A DNA stretch of 64,000 bases from Lactococcus lactis. Its GTDB lineage: Bacteria; Bacillota; Bacilli; Lactobacillales; Streptococcaceae. The notes below the pieces were generated by a model that worked only from the letters and a program-made list of their open reading frames with translations, did no database searches and was not told the origin of the DNA. Positions within the stretch are counted from its first letter, which is position 1; the number at the start of each line of letters is the position of its first letter. The stretch is from assembly GCF_029023865.1 (NCBI RefSeq), contig NZ_CP118969.1:1984001-2048000 (forward strand). The letters run 5' to 3'. The translations under genes and the position numbers were made by a program. Positions 7,820 to 18,551 of this stretch are shown one piece after another.

Positions 7820-9898
7820 TCAATCCATTGCACGTAATTCTAATACCATATCACGTAACTGAGCAGCTCCTTCAAAGTCGAGGGCGCTAGCCGCTTGTTG
7901 CATTTCTTTTTCAAGTTTTTTGACTAATGCTTTACGTTCTTTCTTAGTCATCGCACTTGCATCGACTTCTTCAATCTCACCAGAATCAGTTTTCTTAGTA
8001 ATGGCAATCAAATCACGAATTTCTTTTTTGATCGTTTGAGGTGTGATTCCATGTTCTTCATTATAAGCCATTTGAATTTCACGCCGGCGGGCCGTTTCAT
8101 CCATCGCATGTTTCATTGAACGCGTTATTTTATACTTTTGACCCTCGTATTCTGTATAATAACCACTATCTAAGATTTCTTTATCCGCAGGATCATTTTC
8201 ATCAAGGGCTTTAGCCATATCAGAATAAAGAATAACATGGCCTTCACTATTACGTGCTGCACGACCAATGGTCTGAATCAAGCCACGCTCATTACGTAAA
8301 AATCCTTCTTTATCAGCATCCAAAATTGCTACTAAAGAAACTTCTGGCACGTCTATCCCTTCACGAAGCAAATTAATTCCCACCAGAACATCAAAGACTC
8401 CTAAACGCAAATCCCGAATAATTTCGGTTCGTTCTAATGTTTTGATATCCGAGTGCATATATTTAACTTTTATCCCCATTTCCTTGAAATAGGCAGTCAA
8501 ATCTTCTGACATCTTTTTAGTCAAAGTCGTAACAAATACTCGTTCGTTTTTCTCAGCTCGTTTATGAATTTCACCAACTAAATCATCGATTTGTCCCATC
8601 ATTGGTCGAACTTCTACGACAGGATCTAATAGACCTGTTGGACGAATAATTTGTTCAACAATGGTATCGGTCTGCTCCATCTCATAATCCCCAGGGGTTG
8701 CTGAAACATAAACAATTTGATGCACATGACTTTCAAATTCTTCTCTTTTTAACGGACGGTTATCGAGGGCTGAAGGCAGGCGGAATCCGTAATTACAAAG
8801 CATTTCTTTACGGGCTCTGTCACCGTTATACATCCCTTTTACTTGCCCCATTGTCATGTGTGATTCATCAATCATAATCATGAAATCATCAGGAAAGAAA
8901 TCAAGCAAAGTATATGGAGGTTCGCCTTCCTCGCGCCCATCCATATGACGTGAATAGTTTTCGACCCCATTACAATAACCCATTTCACGGAGCATTTCGA
9001 TATCGTAGTTGGTTCTTTGTTCTAAACGTTGAGCCTCAAGAAGTTTTCCTTCTGAGCGGAAAACTTTTAATTGTTCTTCTAATTCTGCTTCTATCTTGGC
9101 AATTGATTCTTCCATACGGTCATCATTTGTCATGAAATGTGTCGCTGGGAAAATTGCCAAATGGTCTACTTCACCTAAAACTTGTCCGGTCAAAACTTCA
9201 ATTTCACGGATACGGTCAATTTCATCACCGAAAAATTCAACACGAAAGGCATGTTCATCACGAGAGGCTGGAAAAACTTCTACAACATCCCCGCGAACTC
9301 GGAAACAGCCCCGTTGAAAGTCAATATCATTTCGCTCAAATTGAATTCCTACCAAATCATTTAAAAGTTGGTCACGAGAAATTTCTTGACCTGGGCGCAA
9401 TGAAACCACCGAATCTTGATACTCTTTGGGTGAACCCAATCCATAAATACAAGAAACTGAGGCCACAACAATCACATCATTACGTTCCAATAAGCTTGAG
9501 GTCGCACTATGACGCAATTTATCAATTTCATCATTGACCGAACTGTCTTTTTCAATATAGGTGTCAGAACTTGGAACATAGGCTTCGGGTTGATAATAAT
9601 CATAGTAGGATACGAAATACTCAACTGCATTATTTGGAAAAAACTCTTTAAATTCACTGTATAATTGACCAGCCAGTGTTTTATTATGAGCCATAACAAG
9701 AGTAGGTTTACCTGTCCGTGCAATCACTTGACTCATGGTGTAAGTTTTCCCTGTTCCTGTTGCTCCACGTAAAATTTGAGCTTTTTCCCCATTCTCAATA
9801 TTATCTACTAACTCAGCAATCGCCTCACCTTGGTCACCGGCTGGCTCATATTTTGAAACAAGTTCAAATTTATTATCTGTTATTCTTTCTATAGCCAT
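7820..9898 (-). CDS. uvrB: Excinuclease ABC subunit B
   Basis: 692 residues, the damage-verifying helicase of nucleotide excision repair. Walker A GATGTGKT at 45-52, the beta-hairpin region with [16 protein letters not shown] box at about residue 343, motif V/VI (IGRAARN), and the C-terminal UVR domain ending in [19 protein letters not shown] that contacts UvrC. It lies 10 bases after the Nudix gene and probably shares its transcript. Confidence 0.98.
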   Translation of the reverse strand: MAIERITDNKFELVSKYEPAGDQGEAIAELVDNIENGEKAQILRGATGTGKTYTMSQVIARTGKPTLVMAHNKTLAGQLYSEFKEFFPNNAVEYFVSYYDYYQPEAYVPSSDTYIEKDSSVNDEIDKLRHSATSSLLERNDVIVVASVSCIYGLGSPKEYQDSVVSLRPGQEISRDQLLNDLVGIQFERNDIDFQRGCFRVRGDVVEVFPASRDEHAFRVEFFGDEIDRIREIEVLTGQVLGEVDHLAIFPATHFMTNDDRMEESIAKIEAELEEQLKVFRSEGKLLEAQRLEQRTNYDIEMLREMGYCNGVENYSRHMDGREEGEPPYTLLDFFPDDFMIMIDESHMTMGQVKGMYNGDRARKEMLCNYGFRLPSALDNRPLKREEFESHVHQIVYVSATPGDYEMEQTDTIVEQIIRPTGLLDPVVEVRPMMGQIDDLVGEIHKRAEKNERVFVTTLTKKMSEDLTAYFKEMGIKVKYMHSDIKTLERTEIIRDLRLGVFDVLVGINLLREGIDVPEVSLVAILDADKEGFLRNERGLIQTIGRAARNSEGHVILYSDMAKALDENDPADKEILDSGYYTEYEGQKYKITRSMKHAMDETARRREIQMAYNEEHGITPQTIKKEIRDLIAITKKTDSGEIEEVDASAMTKKERKALVKKLEKEMQQAASALDFEGAAQLRDMVLELRAMD

Positions 9899-9908
9899 TC
9901 TTTTTCCT

Positions 9909-10364
9909 TTAATTCTTTTCTATTATCTTTGAAAAATAATCTAATGCTTGATGATAAACATCATTTTTAAAGCCAAAATCCATTTTACGAATTTCAGAAA
10001 GTCCTAAAAATTGATAAGTTGAAAATTCAATTTCTTCAGGATGGCTTTCAAGATTAATTTTTGCTTCTTCATGCAATCGGACAAGAAAATAATGTTGTTC
10101 TTGGCCAGCATAAGTCCAAGTTGGAAATTTCATCTCTTTAGGAAAATCATATTTTAAAGTTCCTGGATATTGTCCAATGATTTCAAACTCTTTTGTGCCA
10201 ATTTCTTCTGAGAGTTCTCGAATAATGGCTGTCTCTGGTTTTTCACCAGCTTCAATTCCACCTTGTGGGAAGCCCCAGCTCATCCCGTCTGCTCGTTTAC
10301 CTAGCCAAATTTTGTTTTCTTTATTGAGAATAATGGCTGCAACATTTTGTCTGTATTCTTTCAT
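9909..10364 (-). CDS. Nudix hydrolase, RppH-like
   Basis: 151 residues. The Nudix box is complete ([20 protein letters not shown] then IG) and the N-terminal [10 protein letters not shown] and [10 protein letters not shown] patterns are those of RNA 5' pyrophosphohydrolases and diadenosine polyphosphate hydrolases. RppH-type enzymes remove pyrophosphate from mRNA 5' ends and start decay. Substrate unproven. Upstream partner of uvrB. Confidence 0.82.
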   Translation of the reverse strand: MKEYRQNVAAIILNKENKIWLGKRADGMSWGFPQGGIEAGEKPETAIIRELSEEIGTKEFEIIGQYPGTLKYDFPKEMKFPTWTYAGQEQHYFLVRLHEEAKINLESHPEEIEFSTYQFLGLSEIRKMDFGFKNDVYHQALDYFSKIIEKN

Positions 10365-10517
10365 TTTTATCCTCTTTTTAGTATTAGGTTTACTGAATTC
10401 TATAGATGTAAAATTTGTCTTATTATTAATCTTCTAATACAATTTTACCATTTTCATCGCTAAAAATATGCTATAATTAATCTATATTCAAAAAAAGATA
10501 AGGAAGTTTTATTAATA

Positions 10518-11153
10518 ATGAATCGTGATGAAATTCAAGCAAATTTAATCAAAGCAAGTCACATGATTAGCATGGACGATATTATTCGTGAAGGTTATCC
10601 AACTTTACGTGAAGTGGCAAATGATGTAACCTTGCCATTGTCAGATGAAGACATTATCTTAGGAGAAAAAATGTTGCAATTCTTACATAATTCTCAAGAT
10701 CCTGTCATGGCTGAAAAAATGGGACTCCGTGGTGGAGTTGGACTTGCAGCAAACCAACTTGGCTTGCTCAAAAAAGTCATCGCCGTTTTGATTCCAAATG
10801 AACCTGAAGTTGATGAAGATGGAAATGAAATTCCACCTAAAGAAGCTTACAAAATGCGCGAAATCATGTATAATGCAAAAGTGGTTAGTCACTCTGTTCA
10901 AGATGCGGCTGTTGAAGGTGGCGAAGGTTGTCTTTCTGTTGACCGTGAAGTTCCAGGTTACGTCGTTCGCCATGCTCGTGTAACTGTGGAATACTACAAC
11001 AAGGAAGGCGAAAAGAAAAAAATTCGCTTAAAAGATTTCCCAGCAATTTGTGTTCAACATGAGATTGATCACACTAATGGTGTTATGTTCTATGACCACA
11101 TCAATATGAATGACCCTTGGGAAATTAAAGACGGTATGATTATTGTTAAATAA
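10518..11153 (+). CDS. def: Peptide deformylase
   Basis: 211 residues, the longer Gram-positive (type 2) deformylase. All three motifs are present: [10 protein letters not shown] (about 75-84), EGCLSV with the metal-binding Cys, and QHEIDH with the two His ligands and catalytic Glu. It removes the formyl group from new N-termini. A TATAAT stands at 10472-10477 with a poor -35. SD AAGGAAG is 12 bases from ATG. Confidence 0.96.
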   Translation: MNRDEIQANLIKASHMISMDDIIREGYPTLREVANDVTLPLSDEDIILGEKMLQFLHNSQDPVMAEKMGLRGGVGLAANQLGLLKKVIAVLIPNEPEVDEDGNEIPPKEAYKMREIMYNAKVVSHSVQDAAVEGGEGCLSVDREVPGYVVRHARVTVEYYNKEGEKKKIRLKDFPAICVQHEIDHTNGVMFYDHINMNDPWEIKDGMIIVK

Positions 11154-11184
11154 TCGCCAAATTTACTGATGAATTTATGAATAG

Positions 11185-11220
11185 AAAAATTACTGACAGA
11201 ATTCCCGTCAGTAATTTTTT
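11185..11220. terminator. Terminator of def
   Basis: AAAATTACTGAC ... GTCAGTAATTTT stem and T run; TTACTGACAG family. A second pair, CTTGTCAGTAAAAGTTACTGACAAG, follows at about 11245-11270 and may serve gap from the other side. Confidence 0.8.
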
Positions 11221-11295
11221 ATTTCATTTTCTACTTTTTAATTCTTGTCAGTAAAAGTTACTGACAAGTTTTTAGAAAATGATAAAGGTAAATTA

Positions 11296-12309
11296 TTATT
11301 TAGCAATTTTTGCAAAATATTCAAGAGTACGAATCAATTGAGCAGTGAAACTCATTTCATTATCATACCAAGCAGCTGTTTTAACTAATTGTCCACCGTC
11401 TTTTAGGTCAGTCACTTCAGTTAATGTAGCATCAAAAAGTGAACCGTGAGCCATACCGATAATATCAGATGAAACAATTTCATCAACATTATAGCCAAAG
11501 CTTTCATCAGCGGCAGCTTTCATTGCTTCATTGATTTCGTCAACTGTAACGTGTTTTTCAAGTACAGTAACAAGTTCGGTAATTGAGCCTGTTGGAGTTG
11601 AAACACGTTGAGCATGACCTTTCATCAAACCAGAAAGTTCAGGCAAAACAAGACCAATTGCTTTAGCCGCTCCACTTGATGCTGGAACAATGTTTTCGGC
11701 AGCAGCACGCGCACGACGGAAGTCTCCACCACGATGTGGACCATCAAGGGTCATTTGGTCACCAGTATAAGAGTGAACAGTAGTCATTGTTCCACCTTTA
11801 ACACCAAAGTTTTTATTTAAGGCATCCGCCATTGGTGCTAAACTATTTGTAGTACAAGAACCGGCAGAAATAACTGTTTCAGTTCCATCAAGAATTGTGT
11901 GGTTTGTATTGAAGACAACAGTTTTAACATCATTTCCACCAGGTGCCGTAATCAAAACTTTCTTAGCTCCACCAGGATGCAAATGTTTTTCAGCTTTTTC
12001 TTTAGTCGCAAAGAAACCTGTGGCTTCAAGCACAATTTCAACACCAGAATCAGCCCATTGAATGTCTTCCGGATTACGTTCGGCAGTAACTTTCACAAAT
12101 TTTCCGTTGACATCAAAACCATCTTCTTTGACTTCAACAGTCCCTTTAAAACGTCCTTGAGTTGTATCATATTTTAGCAAATGTGCAAGCATTGCTGGGT
12201 CTGTCAAATCGTTGATATGCGCAACTTCAACTCCTTCGACTTCTTGAATTCGACGTAATGCCAAACGTCCAATACGACCAAAACCGTTAATACCAACTTT
12301 AACTACCAT
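11296..12309 (-). CDS. gap: Glyceraldehyde-3-phosphate dehydrogenase
   Basis: 337 residues, full length. NAD site [10 protein letters not shown] (7-16) and active Cys152 in [13 protein letters not shown], with the partner His in [10 protein letters not shown]. It makes 1,3-bisphosphoglycerate in glycolysis. SD GGAGG precedes ATG. Rich in the preferred codons expected of a very highly expressed gene. Lactococci carry two gap genes; this sequence looks like the glycolytic one, by recall only. A divergent Rrf2 regulator gene and a 23-bp palindrome lie upstream. Confidence 0.97.
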   Translation of the reverse strand: MVVKVGINGFGRIGRLALRRIQEVEGVEVAHINDLTDPAMLAHLLKYDTTQGRFKGTVEVKEDGFDVNGKFVKVTAERNPEDIQWADSGVEIVLEATGFFATKEKAEKHLHPGGAKKVLITAPGGNDVKTVVFNTNHTILDGTETVISAGSCTTNSLAPMADALNKNFGVKGGTMTTVHSYTGDQMTLDGPHRGGDFRRARAAAENIVPASSGAAKAIGLVLPELSGLMKGHAQRVSTPTGSITELVTVLEKHVTVDEINEAMKAAADESFGYNVDEIVSSDIIGMAHGSLFDATLTEVTDLKDGGQLVKTAAWYDNEMSFTAQLIRTLEYFAKIAK

Positions 12310-12389
12310 GATGTAGTCCTCCGTTTTTTTATTTAGATGATGAGATTCTTCTCTTTTTTTGCTATAATAGAAATAAATAATTATAGTTA

Positions 12390-12412
12390 TTAGAGATATC
12401 TCTTATCTCTAA
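12390..12412. promoter_or_regulatory. Palindromic operator candidate between gap and rrf2
   Basis: TTAGAGATA-TCTCT-TATCTCTAA is a perfect 9-bp inverted repeat. A minus-strand TATAAT at 12380-12385 lies next to it, so binding could affect gap as well as the divergent Rrf2-type gene. Confidence 0.5.
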
Positions 12413-12481
12413 TATAGATGATACTACTTTTTTACCCTAGTGTCAATCTTTTTTAATTTAAAATGTTTAAGGAGCTTCATC

Positions 12482-12952
12482 ATGAAATTATCATCTGGTT
12501 GGGAACAATCTGTTTATGTATTACTTATTTTGGCAAGACTTCCTGAAAATCGGACCATGTCATCAATTGCACTTGCAAATCGTCTCAAAGTTTCGCCTTC
12601 ATATCTCAAAAAAATTATTAAATCTTTAGTTGATGAGGGACTTTTACGCTCTACTCCAGGGAAAAATGGCGGTTTTTCACTCAATAAAGACCTTCATGAT
12701 ATTAGTTTTTACGATGTCTTTTTGGCCATCGAAGGACGGGGTCGAATTTTTCAAAGTCAAGGTCTTTTGCAAAATTTTATTGGTTCAGAGTCTGGCAAAG
12801 CAAAGCGTTGTGCCATTACAAGCGCTCTTGATGAAATTGAAAATACGCTTGTCAGAACACTATCAAATGTTTCACTAGCCCAAGTTGCTGACGAAACTCA
12901 ATATAATTATAATCTTGGTTATCTTGATGAGTGGATTGATGAAATGGATTAA
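12482..12952 (+). CDS. Rrf2 family transcriptional regulator
   Basis: 156 residues from ATG 12482, which has AAGGAG eight bases before it; a GTG at 12440 in frame has no SD. The winged helix is at about 10-65 (TMSSIALANRLKVSPSYLKK) and the GGF wing motif follows. Only one Cys is present (KRCAIT), so the three-Cys iron-sulfur site of IscR/NsrR is missing and it probably senses something else. Divergent from gap; autoregulation through the palindrome at 12390 is an inference. Confidence 0.85.
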   Translation: MKLSSGWEQSVYVLLILARLPENRTMSSIALANRLKVSPSYLKKIIKSLVDEGLLRSTPGKNGGFSLNKDLHDISFYDVFLAIEGRGRIFQSQGLLQNFIGSESGKAKRCAITSALDEIENTLVRTLSNVSLAQVADETQYNYNLGYLDEWIDEMD

Positions 12953-12990
12953 AGGATTTTCTGACAGAGCTGCAATTCATTACGAACAAT

Positions 12991-13171
12991 GAAGTTACAA
13001 ATAGAAAAATTACTGACGAGATTCACGTCAGTTCAATGCGACCAAGGGGAGCAATGAAGTTGGGGATAAAAAAAATTGCTGACAAGATTCATGTCAGTTC
13101 AATGCGACCAAGGAGAGCATTGAAGTTGTAGATAGAAAAATTGCTGACAAGATTCATGTCAGCAATTTTTC
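12991..13171. repeat. Three tandem repeats of about 65 bp
   Basis: Copies at 12991-13055, 13056-13121 and 13122-13171 (last one partial). Each starts GAAGTT, has ATAGAAAAATT, then CTGAC(A/G)AGATTCA(T/C)GTCAG, then TTCAATGCGACCAAGG(G/A)GAGCA. Each holds a CTGACA ... TGTCAG hairpin; the third, extended to AAAAATTGCTGACA/TGTCAGCAATTTTT, can terminate transcription. Located after rrf2 and after clpE, which converge here. Confidence 0.85.
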
Positions 13172-13202
13172 ATTATTTCATTATTTCATTATTTCATTAT
13201 TT
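13171..13202. repeat. 8-bp microsatellite (CATTATTT)x4
   Basis: Four perfect head-to-tail copies of CATTATTT directly after the 65-bp repeats; non-coding, a site likely to vary between strains. Confidence 0.85.
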
Positions 13203-13242
13203 TATTTTTTCTATCACTAAAAATTTTACTGACAGACATTTT

Positions 13243-15489
13243 TTATTCAGCAGGAACTTCTTCATCAGTCGTTTCTGCTGCTTCTTGAGCTTGATTAGAG
13301 ATAACAATTTTATCATCAATCAAATCAGCAACCAATTCTTTGTATTCAGGGTGTTCAATATAGAAGTCAGCAATTGAATCTTCGATATTTTCTTGAATTG
13401 TTCTACGAAGTGGTCTTGCACCCATTGCTGGATTGTAACCTAGATCAACTAATTTTTCTTTTGCTGCTTGAGTGACACTAAGATGAATATCATTACGTCC
13501 AATTTGTTCGTTGACTTCATCAAGCATCAAATCAACAATTTTAAGGAGATTTTCTTTGCTCAAAGCAGAGAATTCAATAATTCCGTCAAAACGGTTCATG
13601 AATTCGGGGCTAAAGAAATCGCCAAGCTGACCAAGCACTGATTTAGTTCGTCCCTCACGAGCAGCACCAAATCCGACAGAGGCTTCAACTTTACCAGTTC
13701 CGGCATTAGAAGTCATAATAATCAAACTATCTTTAAAGGATACTGTCCGTCCTTGTGCGTCTGTCAGACGTCCATCTTCAAGAATTTGCAAGAACATGTG
13801 CATCACATCTGGATGTGCTTTTTCGATTTCATCTAATAAAATCAAACTGTAGGGATTACGACGAACACGTTCAGTCAATTGACCAGCTTCTTCATAACCC
13901 ACATATCCTGGAGGGGCTCCAATCAATTTGGCCACCGAATGTTTTTCCATGTATTCCGACATGTCAAAACGAATCATACTTTCACTTGAGCCAAATAATT
14001 CTTTAGCCAATTGTTTAGCAAGTTCTGTTTTACCAACACCTGTTGGACCAACGAAAAGGAAAGAACCAATTGGACGATTAGGTTTACCAAGTCCCACACG
14101 AGAACGACGGATAGCTTTAGCAATCTTATCCACTGCTTCATCCTGACCAATCACATGTGCTTTCAAATCATCAGCCAAATTAATCAATTGGGTTTGTTCT
14201 TTTTCTTTCAAATCACCAACTGGAATATGTGTTTTTTGCTCAACAATTTGTTCAATATCTTTTTCAGTGATGACAGGAATTTCATCATCTGAAACTTCAT
14301 GATTTTGTAATTCACGAAGTTTAGTGATTTGGTCACGGAAATGAGCGGCTTTTTCAAAATCTTCAGCCTGTGTTGCTTCATTTTTCTTCGTTTCTGCATC
14401 CGCAATCCGACGATTAATATCTTCAGGATCAACAAATTTCAAGGTTAGATTTTTCTTAGAACCAGACTCATCCAAAAGGTCAATGGCTTTATCTGGTAAG
14501 AAACGGTCTTGAATGTAACGATTTGACAAATGAGCGGCTGCTTCAATAGCCTCATCAGTGTATTTCACGTGATGATAATCTTCATAACGTGCTTGAATGC
14601 CTCGCAAAATAGTAATTGTTTCATCAACTGATGGTTCATCGACTTTAACTGGTTGCATCCGGCGTTCAAGCGCAGCATCTTTTTCAATGATGCGATATTC
14701 ATTGAGCGTTGTTGCTCCGACCAATTGAAGCTCACCACGCGCAAGCGCAGGTTTTAGGATATTTCCTGCATCCATATTGCCATCACCGGCAGAACCAGCA
14801 CCAACAATTTCATGAATTTCATCAATAAACATAATCACATCATTACGTTTTCTGATTTCATCCATTAATTTTTGCATCCGTTCTTCAAATTGTCCACGAA
14901 TTCCTGTTCCTTGAACAAGAGAAACAACATCAAGACGAATCACTTCTTTATTTTGTAGTTTTTGCGGCACATCTCCGTCCACAATTTTTTGCGCTAAACC
15001 TTCAACAACTGCTGTTTTACCAACACCAGGTTCACCAATTAATACAGGATTATTCTTAGTCCTACGATTTAAAATCTCAATGACACGTTTAATTTCTTCA
15101 TCACGCCCAATCACTGGGTCAATTTCGCCACGACGAGCTGACTCTGTGATGTTAATTCCAAATTCTTCTAACATTCCTTTAGGTTGTTTTGCCCGAGGAT
15201 TTTGTGGACCGCGCGGACCACGTCCACCTGTTTGTGTTGGTGGAGTTTGAGTGCTTGCTGCTCCATTAAAATCTTGACCGTGCAAAGCACTAAAGATATC
15301 ATTAAATGGATTAAATGGTTCATCAGAATTTCCATTTGAGGCATTTCCTGCGCCAAATAAAGCTTCTTGACCACCAGATTTCATAATTTGATAACAGTTT
15401 TGGCACAAATCAATTTGTTTTTTCTGACCATTTACACTTGTGTAAAGGTGAATCGTCGCTTCATTAATATTACAATTTTGACAAAGCAT
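13243..15489 (-). CDS. clpE: ATP-dependent Clp protease ATPase ClpE
   Basis: 748 residues. N-terminal zinc finger with Cys3, Cys6, Cys29 and Cys32, a Gly/Gln-rich linker, AAA+ domain 1 (GEPGVGKT), a UVR-like helical middle ([16 protein letters not shown]), AAA+ domain 2 (GPTGVGKT) and a C-terminal D2 domain. ClpE unfolds heat-damaged proteins for ClpP and helps turn over CtsR. SD GAGGAGG stands before ATG. It is the second gene of an operon whose promoter carries a CtsR box. Confidence 0.96.
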   Translation of the reverse strand: MLCQNCNINEATIHLYTSVNGQKKQIDLCQNCYQIMKSGGQEALFGAGNASNGNSDEPFNPFNDIFSALHGQDFNGAASTQTPPTQTGGRGPRGPQNPRAKQPKGMLEEFGINITESARRGEIDPVIGRDEEIKRVIEILNRRTKNNPVLIGEPGVGKTAVVEGLAQKIVDGDVPQKLQNKEVIRLDVVSLVQGTGIRGQFEERMQKLMDEIRKRNDVIMFIDEIHEIVGAGSAGDGNMDAGNILKPALARGELQLVGATTLNEYRIIEKDAALERRMQPVKVDEPSVDETITILRGIQARYEDYHHVKYTDEAIEAAAHLSNRYIQDRFLPDKAIDLLDESGSKKNLTLKFVDPEDINRRIADAETKKNEATQAEDFEKAAHFRDQITKLRELQNHEVSDDEIPVITEKDIEQIVEQKTHIPVGDLKEKEQTQLINLADDLKAHVIGQDEAVDKIAKAIRRSRVGLGKPNRPIGSFLFVGPTGVGKTELAKQLAKELFGSSESMIRFDMSEYMEKHSVAKLIGAPPGYVGYEEAGQLTERVRRNPYSLILLDEIEKAHPDVMHMFLQILEDGRLTDAQGRTVSFKDSLIIMTSNAGTGKVEASVGFGAAREGRTKSVLGQLGDFFSPEFMNRFDGIIEFSALSKENLLKIVDLMLDEVNEQIGRNDIHLSVTQAAKEKLVDLGYNPAMGARPLRRTIQENIEDSIADFYIEHPEYKELVADLIDDKIVISNQAQEAAETTDEEVPAE

Positions 15490-15539
15490 CGCTTTCCTCC
15501 TCTTAATTCTCAGTAATTAATTTTAAACTAATTTTCCCT

Positions 15540-15878
15540 TCACGGTTTGGAAGGAGTTAATCTAAAATCAGGACCAACTTCGATGTAAAGTTTTTTATAT
15601 TTGAAATTTCTTGTGGTGATGACTAGAACTCGCTCATTATTTCGGACATCCCAAAACTCATTTTCACCGTTTTCTCTGAACCAACCGCCATAGTACCAAG
15701 CGTTAGTTCCTGCTACTTTTTTATAGAATTTTGGTTTTTTCATATCAGAAACAAGTTGAACAGATTCCAAATTTTCCGGGTCAATCTTGATATGTTTTCT
15801 TAAAGAAAGAACTTTTCTTGCCCCTCTAAGTTCAATATCAATGCCACCATTTTTTTCAAAATAGACAGTAGTCGTCAT
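15540..15878 (-). CDS. Hypothetical protein, first gene of the CtsR-controlled clpE operon
   Basis: 112 residues, basic and aromatic-rich, no membrane segment, signal or known motif (MTTTVYFEKNGG ... VGPDFRLTPSKP). SD AAGGAGAG before ATG. The gap to clpE is 50 bases with no terminator, so it should be induced with clpE by heat or protein damage. I do not recognise the family. Confidence 0.7.
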   Translation of the reverse strand: MTTTVYFEKNGGIDIELRGARKVLSLRKHIKIDPENLESVQLVSDMKKPKFYKKVAGTNAWYYGGWFRENGENEFWDVRNNERVLVITTRNFKYKKLYIEVGPDFRLTPSKP

Positions 15879-15976
15879 TTTCTCTCCTTATTTATAATTT
15901 AAGTGATAACGGTTACTTTCATTTTACATCAAATTTAAAAAATCAATAAATCATTTCTCCCTTTTAAAATAAAAAG

Positions 15977-15993
15977 TTTGACCATATTTGACC
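15977..15993 (-). promoter_or_regulatory. CtsR operator
   Basis: GGTCAAATATGGTCAAA on the minus strand, an exact tandem heptad CtsR box, located at about +6 to +22 of the promoter just upstream. CtsR represses clp genes in low-GC Gram-positives until heat stress. Confidence 0.85.
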
Positions 15994-16005
15994 ATTGATA
16001 AATTT

Positions 16006-16034
16006 ATTATAATCATTTTAGGAAAATTTAGCAA
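16006..16034 (-). promoter_or_regulatory. Promoter of the hypothetical-clpE operon
   Basis: TTGCTA, 17 bases, TATAAT, immediately followed by the CtsR box. Leader of about 120 bases. A second weaker pair (TTATTG, 17, TAAAAT) lies at 15921-15949. Confidence 0.7.
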
Positions 16035-16063
16035 GTCTTTTGAACTTTATAAATAAATTTTTA

Positions 16064-16091
16064 ATAAAAAATACTGACAAAGCTGTCAGTA
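16064..16091 (-). terminator. Terminator downstream of uhpT
   Basis: ACTGACAGCTTTGTCAGT stem followed on the minus strand by six Ts. Confidence 0.65.
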
Positions 16092-16162
16092 GAGCCAAAA
16101 TATAATATAAAAAATTTAGCTTTTCCTTCATAGATTTGTCAGTAATTTTTTTATTTTGTCAG

Positions 16163-17529
16163 TTAGCCTGCATCATCAATTTTCTTATATAATCGATTTT
16201 GATGAACCAAGATATAAATTGAAGCAAGAATGGCAATGCCGGCAAAAATATAAACAATGATATTTCCTGCTGACCAGCCGTATGCTTGAACAAGCCAACC
16301 AATAACCAGAGTTGCTGTCACTTCACCAATAATGTACTGACAGAACCCCATCGTACCCGTTGACATTCCATTGGCAAATTTGGGGACAGCTTCATTGACC
16401 ATCAGCCCGACAATCGTTGCTGGAGCATAAATGAAAGTTCCCATAATTAATAACACAATAATAATCAAAGTATGATTGGTCGCTGCAAAATAAGTAATCA
16501 GACAGGCAAGCATGGCAATCAATGAAACCAAAACCATAATGGCCCGACGGCCTTTAAGTAAATCAGTGATAAATCCGATGATAATAACACCAGGTACAGC
16601 TGCAAGTTCAAAAATTCCTGTCAGCCATTTTGCTGTTGAATTATCAAATTCTTTGACATTAACCAGATAGTTTGGAATCCAACTCATAATTCCATAACGA
16701 ACGACATAGATTGACAATGAGGTCAAAATGATCGCCCACACGAGTTTATTTTTGACAATGTATTCAAAAAATATTTTAAAAACATTGTCATTAGAAACAT
16801 CGCCTTCAACAATTTCTCCGTCTTTAATAACCACTTTGTCGCCAGAATATTCTTCAATTGTCGGTAATCCTTTCGTCGTTGGACGGTCAGAACCCAGAAA
16901 TAAAACGATAATAGCAATGACAATCGAAACAATTGATGCTGTCCAAAAACTCCATTGAAGCGAAGCGCCGAAAAAGAAAGCAGATAAATTAATAACAGCC
17001 ACACACATGCAAGCTCCAGCATTATGAGCTGATGACCAGATTGAAAATGCTGTCCCACGCGCCATAATCGAACCTTTTGCTTTTCGGCCAAACCATAAAC
17101 CGACTAAACGCTGACAAGCCGCAGCTCCCATACCTTGCATAACCGAGTTAAGCAACATCAGAAAGACAATCATCCCAAAACTTTGGGTTGCTCCATAAAG
17201 CGCATTGATAATCGCTGACACAATCAATCCTGTCGCCACATAACGGTTTGGATTGCCCGGTCAGCTAAAGTCCCCATAATCAGCTTTGAAATTCCATAGC
17301 CAATCCCAAACATGGAGAGAATTGTCCCAATTTGTCCCATCGAAAAACCATAAGCCTTGGAAATATCATTTTGTTGAACGGTAAAGATCAATCGAATAAT
17401 ATAATAACCAATATAAACGATTACTGTCGAAATTAAAACTCGAGTTTGCCACATTTTATACAACCGGGGAACTTTTTCCTCTGATATTTTTTGCTCCGCA
17501 TCTGGAGCGGGTTTTAAGAATCCAAACAT
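16163..17529 (-). pseudogene. uhpT: Hexose-phosphate antiporter UhpT-like, frameshifted
   Basis: Two reading frames, 17529-17224 (101 residues) and 17239-16163, together make one MFS organophosphate:phosphate antiporter of about 455 residues. The first stops after MGTLADRAIQTVMWRQD; adding one base near 17252-17254 (an A lost from AAAT) restores MGTLADRANPNRYVATGL, the conserved loop after TM2-3. The rest, with about ten membrane segments, is intact. The gene would import sugar phosphates in exchange for phosphate. As read it is broken, unless the base is a sequencing error. An RpiR regulator gene lies upstream on the same strand. Confidence 0.8.
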
Positions 17530-17558
17530 TTTGAATCCCCTTTCATTTTGATGAATTA

Positions 17559-17620
17559 ATTATAACCCACTCCCATTTGAAATAAATTCCTGATTAAGCC
17601 ATAATTTCAGGAATTTATTT
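17559..17620 (-). promoter_or_regulatory. uhpT promoter with long inverted repeat
   Basis: A 14-bp inverted repeat AAATAAATTCCTGA / TCAGGAATTTATTT (17580-17620, 13-base centre) lies at the -35 side of a TATAAT at 17559-17564. It could be the operator of the neighbouring RpiR regulator, or a hairpin ending read-through from it. Confidence 0.5.
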
Positions 17621-17629
17621 TTAAATCAA

Positions 17630-17687
17630 AAAAATTTACTGACAGAATATAATCGTCAGCTTACATTACAATCTGTCAGTAAATCTC
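17630..17687 (-). terminator. Terminator of the RpiR gene
   Basis: ATTTACTGACAGA ... TCTGTCAGTAAAT with a run of seven Ts on the minus strand. Confidence 0.65.
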
Positions 17688-17693
17688 TAGCAC

Positions 17694-18437
17694 TCAAACA
17701 ATTGCACCGTATTCTTTATACTGTTTGTAAAGTTGGATTAAAAGGTGAATAATTAATTCTAAGGGGAGCATATTATTATAATCAACAAGGATTTTCCCTG
17801 ACAGGTTCTTTTGATAAGCAAGCAAAAGCAAATCACTTTGTTCAACCAGCCTACTCTTATAGTTACCAGTAATAGCTAAAACCTTTTTTCCATCTCTTTT
17901 GGCCTTCTGTGCTGTTGCCACAATCAAATCTGTTTCACCTGATAAACTAAGACCAATTACAAATGTATTTCTAGGCAATTTTTCAAGATATGCTTGCATA
18001 TTATCTTGATATAAGCTGACAGCTTTAACATCTAAAAATTGCAAATCTCTCGCAAATGAGTCAGCTATCCGAACAGATAATCCTCTTGAAATAATCACGA
18101 CTGAAGCTGCATGAAAAATATTTTCAACAACTTTAGCTAAGTTTTCACTCTCTAGCAGCCTTACTGTCATTAATAATTCTTCAATATTTTCAGAGACAAC
18201 TTGATTTGCATCTTTTGTCAGCCCATAAATCCAATCATGTCTATTTAATTTTTGTTTTTCCATATTTTTGTATTCAGAAAAACCAGAAAAATTTTTCTTT
18301 TTCAAAGTTCGAATAATTGATGAAGGACTGACATGGGCAGATTCAGCAATTTGAGCAACCGTCATTTGAATTATTTTTGCTTTATTTTCTTCTAAATAAT
18401 TCCAAATATAAATTTCGACACTAGTTAAATGGTTCAT
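17694..18437 (-). CDS. RpiR family regulator (HTH plus SIS domain)
   Basis: 247 residues from ATG 18437, preceded by GAGGAG; an in-frame upstream start at 18476 has no SD. HTH_6 domain at about 1-75 (MTVAQIAESAHVSPSSIIRT) and a SIS sugar-phosphate binding domain from about 110 on (IISRGLSVRIADSFARDL, GLSLSGETDLIV). RpiR proteins sense phosphosugars; with a sugar-phosphate antiporter next to it, it probably controls that gene. The pairing is an inference from position. Confidence 0.87.
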   Translation of the reverse strand: MNHLTSVEIYIWNYLEENKAKIIQMTVAQIAESAHVSPSSIIRTLKKKNFSGFSEYKNMEKQKLNRHDWIYGLTKDANQVVSENIEELLMTVRLLESENLAKVVENIFHAASVVIISRGLSVRIADSFARDLQFLDVKAVSLYQDNMQAYLEKLPRNTFVIGLSLSGETDLIVATAQKAKRDGKKVLAITGNYKSRLVEQSDLLLLAYQKNLSGKILVDYNNMLPLELIIHLLIQLYKQYKEYGAIV

Positions 18438-18512
18438 AAAACTCCTCTGAATAAAAAATAATTTTATATAATACAAACTGAATCATAATACATACTATCT
18501 CTAAAAAAATAT

Positions 18513-18547
18513 AAAAAAACTTACTGACAGTTTCATCAGTAAGTTTT
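18513..18547 (-). terminator. Terminator of rpoD
   Basis: AAACTTACTGA ... TCAGTAAGTTT stem and T run directly after the rpoD stop. Confidence 0.8.
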
Positions 18548-18551
18548 TAAA

